Part shown: positions 57,460-64,000 of the stretch, piece by piece | How the letters are laid out: each line of letters opens with the position of its first letter | How positions within the stretch are numbered: the stretch's first letter is position 1 | NCBI RefSeq assembly: GCF_035594125.1 | Contig: NC_087191.1 | Coordinates: forward strand, 8,346,967-8,410,966 | Reading direction: 5' to 3' | Length of the DNA: 64,000 nt | Source of the DNA: Scylla paramamosain | Lineage: Eukaryota > Arthropoda > Malacostraca > Decapoda > Portunidae | The notes under the pieces: generated by a model | Told to the model about the DNA's origin: nothing | The model's input: the letters and a program-made list of their open reading frames with translations, nothing else | The model's database searches: none | Position numbers and translations under genes: made by a program

Positions 57460-58465
57460 TTCTTCATTAATAGAAAGTGTTAATATCTTTCAAGATCTAA
57501 CTCCCCCTCGTCACTTCCGGCACCTCCCCAAGAACATCTCCAATAACTTTGCTTGCTCTCCTTTATTTCAACCAGATGGCACCACTGCCATCTCATCTAT
57601 TTCTAAAGCTGAACTCTTCGCTCAAACCTTTGCTAAAAACTCTACCTTGGACGATTCAGGGCTTGTTCCTCCCTCTCCTCCACCCTCTGACTACTTCATG
57701 CTACCTATTAAAATTCTTCGCAATGATGTTTTCCATGCCCTCGCTGGCCTAAACCCTCGGAAGGCTTATGGACCTGATGGGGTCCCTCCTATTGTTCTCC
57801 GAAACTGTGCCTCCGTGCTTGCACCTTGCCTAGTCAAACTCTTTCAACTCTGTCTGTCAACATCTACCTTTCCTTCTTGCTGGAAGTTTGCCTACATTCA
57901 ACCTGTTCCTAAAAAAGGTTCTCCACTGAACATCCTCGGTCTGTCCTTAAACTACCGTCCTATTGCTTTAATTTCCTGCCTATCTAAAGTTTTTGAATCT
58001 ATCCTCAACAGGAAGATTCTTAAACATCTATCACTTCACAACCTTCTATCTGATTGCCAGTATGGGTTCCGTCAAGGCCGCTCTACTGGTGATCTTCTGG
58101 CTTTCCTTACTGAGTCTTGGTCATCCCCTTTTAGAGATTTTGGTGAAACTTTTGCTGTTGCCTTGGGCATATCAAAAGCTTTTAGTAGAGTCTGGCACGA
58201 AGCTTTGATTTCCAAACTACTCTCCTACGGCTTCTGTCCTTCTCTCTGTAACTTCATCTCAAGTTTCCTTTCTGACCGTTCTATTGCTGCTGTGGTAGAC
58301 GGTCACTGTTCTCCTAAATCTATTAACAGTTGTGTTCCTCAGGGTTCTGTCCTGTCACCCACTCTCTTCTTATTATTCATCAATGACCTACTAAACCCAA
58401 CTTTTGTCCTATCCACTCCTACGCTGATGATACCACCCTCCACTTTTCCACGTCTTTTCGTAGAC
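57460..58465 (+). mobile_element. LINE reverse-transcriptase fragment (chimeric)
   Basis: Plus-strand piece from just before SRSN/PRHFRH to PPSTFPRLF. Its long frame (57647-58492) keeps [31 protein letters not shown]. Near 57917-57945 the normal GDRSNPS is replaced by GSPLNILGLSL, a phrase that belongs ~850 bases further on in the element. The YADD box is lost by a deletion (FVLSTPTLMIPPS). It joins the next copy at about 58465. Confidence 0.88.
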
Positions 58466-58625
58466 GGACTGCCTTTCTGTCGACGACCCTAAGTGTCTTG
58501 ACAACCCCCTCAACTTTTTCTTCATTAACTTCTGCAACATTCGCGGTCTAAGATCTAATTTTCAATCTGTAGAACACCACCTCTCCTCTTCTAAACCTCA
58601 TCTTCTTTTCCTCACTGAAACTCAG

Positions 58626-59222
58626 GTGTCTGAGGCAACTGACAGTAGCCCCTTTTCTGTTCCCTCCTACTTTCTCTATCCTCATTTTCGATCCAAAGCT
58701 GGATGCTGCGTTTATGTGCGCAATGACTTAACCTGCTCTCGTGCCCACGCTCTTGAATCTTCAGAGTTTTCCACCATCTGGCTACGACTACAGAGTCACT
58801 CTCATACTAAATTTATCTGTGCTGTATACCTCTCTCCTAACTCCTCTGGCTATAAGAAATTCTTTGACTACTTAACTTCCAAAGTGGAGCACATTCTGAC
58901 CCTCTTCCCTTTTGCGGAGATCTCCATTCTTGGAGACTTCAATGTTCACCACCAGCTTTGGCTTTCCTCTCCCTTCACTGACCATCCTGGTGAACTAGCC
59001 TACAAATTTGCTATCCTCCATGACCTAGAGCAATTGGTGCAACACCCTACTCGTATTCCTGACCGTCTTGGAGATACGACCAACATTCTTGACCTTTTCC
59101 TGACCTCTAATCGTTCTGCTTATGCTGTCACCCTTTCTTCTCCGTTGGGCTCCTCCGATCACAATCTCATATCTTTATCTTGTCCTATCACTCCAATCCC
59201 TCCTCAGGATCCCCCTAAGTGA
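58626..59222 (+). pseudogene. LINE ORF2, endonuclease part
   Basis: APE-type endonuclease, nearly identical to the copy at 3890-3290 (minus), ended by a TGA in place of the AGA/CGA codon of PPKRRCLW. Confidence 0.88.
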
Positions 59223-59436
59223 AGGTGCCTCTGGCGTTTTGCCTCTGCTAGTTGGGGGGACCTGAGGAGGTATTTTGCTGATTTTCCTTGGAATGACTAC
59301 TGCTTCCGTGTCAGAGACCCGTCTTTGTGTGCTGAGCGCATAACAGAGGTGATAGTGTCTGGCATGGAGGCGTACATTCCTCACTCTTTTTCTCGTCCTA
59401 AACCTTTTAAACCTTGGTTTAACACAGCTTGTTCTC

Positions 59437-61380
59437 GTGCTATACATGATAGAGAGGTGGTGCCACAAAAGGTACTTAAGCCTTCCATCACCAGAATCTC
59501 ATGCACTTTATATTTCTGCCCGGAACCATGCCAAGTCTGTTCTCCAACTAGCCAAAAACTCCTTCATTAACAGAAAATGTCAAAGCCTTTCAAGATCTAA
59601 CTCCCCTCGTGATTTCTGGCATCTAGCCAAAAATATCTCCAATAACTTTGCTTCTTCTTCTTTCCCTCCTCTACTTCAACCAGATGGCACCACTGCTATC
59701 ACATCTATTTCTAAAGCTGAACTCTTTGCTCAAATCTTTGCTAAAAACTCTACCTTGGACGATTCTGGGCTTGTTCCTCCCTCTCCTCCACCCTCTGACT
59801 ACTTCATGCCACCTATTAAAATTCTTCGCAATGATGTTTTCCATGCCCTCGCTGGCCTAAACTCTCGGAAGGCTTATAGACCTGATGGGGTCCTTCCTAT
59901 TGTTCTCCGAAACTGTGCCTCCGTGCTTGCACCTTGCCTAGTCAAACTCTTTCAGCTCTGTCTGTCAACATCTACCTTTCCTTCTTGCTGGAAGTTTGCC
60001 TACATTCAACCTGTTCCTAAAAAGGGTGACCGCTCTAATCCCTCAAACTACCGTCCTATTGCTTTAATTTCCTGCTTATCTAAAGTTTTTGAATCTATCC
60101 TCAACAGGAAGATTCTTAAACATCTATCACTTCACAACCTTCTATCTGATCGCCAGTATGGGTTCCATCAAGGCCGCTCTACTGGTGATCTTCTGGCTTT
60201 CCTTACTGAGTCTTGGTCATCCTCTTTTAGAGATTTTGGTGAAACTTTTGCTGTTGCCTTGGACATATCAAAAGCTTGTGATAGAGTCTGGCACAAAGCT
60301 TTGATTTCCAAACTACCCTCCTACGGCTTCTATCCTTCTTTCTGTAACTTCATCTCAAGTTTCCTTTCTGACCGTTCTATTGCTGCTGTGGTAGACGGTC
60401 ACTGTTCTTCTCCTAAATCTATTAACAGTGGTGTTCCTCAGGGTTCTGTCCTGTCACCCACTCTCTTCTTATTATTCATTAATGATCTTCTAAACCAAAC
60501 TTCTTGTCCTATCCACTCCTATGCTGATGATACCACCCTGTACTTTTCCACGTCTTTTCATAGACGTCCAACCCTTCAGGAGGTAAACATATCACGCAGG
60601 GAAGCCACGGAACGCCTGACTTCTGATCTTTCTAAAATTTTTGATTGGGGCAGAGCAATTGGTATTGTTCACTGCCTCAAAAACTCAATTCCTCCATCTA
60701 TCAACTCGACACAACCTTCCAAACAACTATACCCTCTTCCTCAATGACACTCAACTGTCCCCTTCTACACTGAACATCCTCGGTCTGTCCTTTACTTATA
60801 ATCTGAACTGGAAACTTCACATCTCATCTCTAGCTAAAACAGGTTCTATGAAGTTAGGCGTTCTGAGACGTCTCCGCCAGTTTTTCTCACCCCCCTAGCT
60901 GCTCACTCTATACAGGGGCCTTATCCGTCCATGTATGGAGTATGCTCCACATGTCTGGGGGGGTTCCACTCATACCGCTCTTCTAAACAGGGTGGAATCA
61001 AAAGCTTTCGTCTCATCAACTCCTCTCCTCTAACTGACTGTCTTCAGCCTCTCTCTCATCGCCGCAATGCTACATTTCTTGCTATCTTCTACCGCTATTT
61101 TCATGCTAACTTCTCTTCTGATCTTGCTAACTGCATGCCTCCCCTCCTCCCGCGGCCTCGCTGCACAAGACTTTCTTCTTTCTCTCACCCCTATTCTGTC
61201 CAACTCTCTAACGCAAGAGTTAACCAGTATTCTCAATCATTCATCCCTTTCTCTGGTAAACTCTGGAACTCCCTGCCTGCTTCTGTATTTCTTCCTTCCT
61301 ATGATTTGAACGCTTTCAAGAGGAAGGTTTCATCACACTTATTATGTATTTCTGACTACCGCTTTCAACTCTGTTCGGGG
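59437..61380 (+). pseudogene. LINE ORF2, reverse transcriptase part (several breaks)
   Basis: Contains [49 protein letters not shown] (Phe to Cys), [17 protein letters not shown] and, in other frames, [20 protein letters not shown] and [14 protein letters not shown]. Confidence 0.88.
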
Positions 61381-61629
61381 ACTGGAACCTCAGTGGGCTT
61401 TTTTTTTATTATTATTTATTATTATTATTTATTATTATTATTTTGTTGCTCTAGGCTGGTGCCCCCTCCTACATGAAAAAAATCTTTTATTTCATTCTAG
61501 ATTACTTTTTAATTGCTTATTTAAGCTGATTGACATATAAATAGGAAGAATAAATAAAAAAAATAAATAACCCCCCAAAAAAAAGGTGTGCTGGTTTAAA
61601 ACAGGTTTTTTCCAACCCTGGTTAATACG

Positions 61630-61631
<2 letters not shown>

Positions 61632-61713
<82 letters not shown>
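61632..61713. repeat. (CT)n microsatellite
   Basis: About 40 CT units just after the LINE. Confidence 0.95.
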
Positions 61714-61825
61714 ATGAATAATCACAAACTAAACTTATACATTACGAAGGAGGTGGAGGAGGAGTGAAAATGATAAACACTGAAAAAAAAAAATGTAGGT
61801 TAGGCCTACTTGCTGGAGCCAGCAT

Positions 61826-61975
61826 ATGACGCACACACACACACACACACACACGTCTTTCTATCTACCTGGTTCTAAGCCTCACACACACACACACACA
61901 CACACACGTCTTTTTATCTACCTGTTTCTAAGCCTCACACACACACACACGTCTTTCTACCTACCTGTTTCTAAG

Positions 61976-62010
<35 letters not shown>

Positions 62011-62079
62011 TTTCTACCTACTGTTTCTAAGCCTCACACACACACACACACACACGTCTTTCTACCTACTGTTTCTAAG

Positions 62080-62115
<36 letters not shown>
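61826..62115. repeat. CA-linked minisatellite, six copies
   Basis: GTCTTTCTACCTACCTGTTTCTAAGCCT followed by a CA run of 14 to 30 bases, repeated. The fixed 28-base core is well conserved while the CA part varies in length. Confidence 0.9.
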
Positions 62116-62116
<1 letters not shown>

Positions 62117-62265
62117 AGCCCTCATACCTGACCACACCTTCTGCTGACGCCCTCCTCCTCACACACACCCACCAAACACACTGACAGACGATAGTAGAGA
62201 GCGCGCCAAGGTCCTCGCGCTCTCTCTCTCTGTCTCTCTCTCTCTCTCTCAGTTTTCACGTAGCT

Positions 62266-62338
<73 letters not shown>

Positions 62339-62460
62339 TATGTGTCCATAATGTAGTGAGTCCTGTGCGAGTCAACAAGCGGAGAATGATAAAATAGTAA
62401 CTTGGCAACTCTGTCATAGGGGTTCCTGCCCACTACCACTCCGAACAAGTGGTGACGTTT
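62100..62460. repeat. Duplicated microsatellite block, copy 1
   Basis: CACACGTTAG ... CATACCTGA ... CACACTGACAGACGAT, then an AG array (62269-62335), then AGCGGAGAATGATAAAATAGTAACTTGGCAACTCTGTCATAGG. Same order as copy 2. Confidence 0.75.
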
Positions 62461-62504
62461 CTTGGTCACTAGACAACAACAACAACTAGAAGGAAATCTC
62501 TCAT

Positions 62505-62548
<44 letters not shown>

Positions 62549-63370
62549 AAGGAAGGATATAGAGACGAAGGATAAAAATTAATGAGGCGGAGAAATGTTT
62601 CAGAATATGGTCCTCTGAAAAAGTTTGTAAGGTTGCTTTTACGGTTCTGGTGACGGATCAACAAGATTTCCACATTATTAACAGAGGAAATACTCCTGAG
62701 AACCCGGCTTGTTATCTCTGTGGCCTTAGAAAATGTATATACACAGTCGTGGTAAGAAAGCAGAGCATTTCAGAGCATGGCCCAAAGCTGCCTGTCCTTC
62801 ACCGCCCTTGGTGTACCTTAGGGCGGTGTTGCTGAGCTGTTCACCTGTGTGTGGAACCTGCTCCTCCATCTCTCCTCGCCGCCGCCTCGTGAATATCGGC
62901 TGTTGTTGTTGAGATTGCCACCTTGCTTTACGAGGTGGCGTGGGCCTTTAAGTAAAGATGGCCCACACGACCAACGGGCAGACATACACAGCTTACCTCA
63001 ACCCCACCGCATCATCTGCCCTGAATGTTTAGTGACAAAATTTACCGCACTCTCGGGGTAATGTCAACATAACATTGGTTTTCATCTGAGTTAAGATTAA
63101 TTATTCAGTTCATTAATTTCATTGTCAATCCCTTCACTGTGTACATAAAATAATTGTGAAGGAATACTTGAGTCTGTCTGGAAACCGCTTGTTTCCTTAA
63201 TATCCTTGAACCGTCAAGGAAACGTTACTACAGTCTTCTTGCTGCCGGAAGAACACTCAGGCGCTGGGTGAACAGTTCAACTCCCCGTGAGCTGCGCTGC
63301 CGTGACTCCGCAGAACAAACTAGCGGTGAAACACTTGTGTGGAAGGGACACTCGACCACCCTCCCCCTCT

Positions 63371-63400
<30 letters not shown>
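62460..63400. other. Non-coding or unrecognised
   Basis: CA run 62502-62546, then mixed sequence. A 61-codon frame (62650-62835, with CYLCGLRKC) has no supporting signal and I do not call it. Nothing else recognised. Confidence 0.4.
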
Positions 63401-63850
<450 letters not shown>

Positions 63851-63860
<10 letters not shown>

Positions 63861-63883
63861 AGAAGAGACTTTTAGTATCTTTG
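63851..63883. other. 33-base hairpin between 9-base direct repeats
   Basis: CAAAGATACTAGAAG, loop AGA, CTTTTAGTATCTTTG: 15-base arms with one G:T-type mismatch. CCAACAGAG flanks both sides (63842-63850, 63884-63892). Confidence 0.85.
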
Positions 63884-64000
63884 CCAACAGAGTGTGGTCC
63901 TGAATCTCGTGTGGAGAACAGGTAGGTGCTTCGAGCGCACTCAGCTGCCAAGAGAAGGTCACGTACTTGTCTGGGATGGTACGAGTATTAGAGTGGGTGA

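Larger units (their letters stand above)
58466..61490 (+). mobile_element. Jockey/CR1-like LINE, second long copy
   Basis: Starts at the same internal point (GACTGCCTTTCTGTCGACGAC) as the 5' part of the element at 1031-4200 and runs to a 3' end CCTCCTACATGAAAAAAA. It has endonuclease (58500-59220, [19 protein letters not shown]), reverse transcriptase (59437-60747, YADDTTLYFS) and C-terminus (60931-61380). Lesions: TGA at 59221, a frameshift near 59455, a frameshift after FDWGRA near 60655, TAG at 60896, and frame loss near 60990. Inactive. Confidence 0.92.

Noticed and set aside
62650..62835. 61-codon frame with a CxxC-like CYLCGLRKC
   Set aside because: Short, no splice or promoter context and no family resemblance I can defend.

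Overview
The window looks like nuclear DNA of an arthropod, most likely a decapod crustacean. Genes are split by introns with ordinary GT/AG sites and strict codon phase. Dinucleotide arrays (CT/AG, GT/CA, AT) are extremely dense. There are remnants of non-LTR, hAT, pogo/Tigger, PIF/Harbinger and ISXO2-type elements, and a short AACCT/TTAGG-like (arthropod telomere motif) tract. The decapod assignment is an inference from this repeat style and from memory of decapod repeats; no search was run.

Layout. 1-4200: T-rich minisatellites, then a nearly intact minus-strand jockey/CR1-like LINE. 4236-18642 (+): the 3' part of a large gene whose first exons lie outside the window. It encodes a kinesin-type motor domain with badly degraded nucleotide-sensing motifs, followed by an AT-hook, a very long charged linker, an unrecognised conserved-looking globular region and a second basic AT-hook-like patch. 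20396-24122 (-): a six-exon gene for a ~254-residue coiled-coil protein that I do not recognise, with an in-frame duplicated exon; it is convergent with the kinesin gene. 26583-28301 and 34463-36109 (-): two single-exon, 15-finger C2H2 zinc-finger paralogues with acidic tails, about 6 kb apart. Between them an ISXO2/Merlin-like exon sits in a segment that interrupts a tandem array. 38.9-43.7 kb: an (AT)n array, a possible solo LTR, and a hAT element with its own CCAAT/CRE/TATA promoter that has itself been hit by a LINE. 44732-54472 (-): a complete-looking ten-exon acyl-CoA synthetase (4-coumarate-CoA ligase-like) with all main adenylation motifs and a probable mitochondrial presequence. Its introns carry a LINE fragment, a Tigger MITE, a foldback element and a Harbinger element with a TAA target duplication. 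55-64 kb: AAT microsatellites, a second LINE family, a head-to-tail chimeric LINE pair on the plus strand, compound CA minisatellites and a duplicated microsatellite-rich block.

The genes do not form an obvious pathway. The most unusual item is the catalytically degraded kinesin with DNA-binding-type motifs. Several frames break by one base in homopolymers (1958-1962, about 11382-11385, 51880-51884, 52001-52004). I read these mainly as uncorrected sequencing or assembly errors rather than gene decay, but that is an inference.

No tRNA, rRNA or CRISPR features were supported, apart from a tRNA-like SINE head near 9.5 kb. Exon limits were fixed by splice consensus plus phase and are unproven without RNA data.
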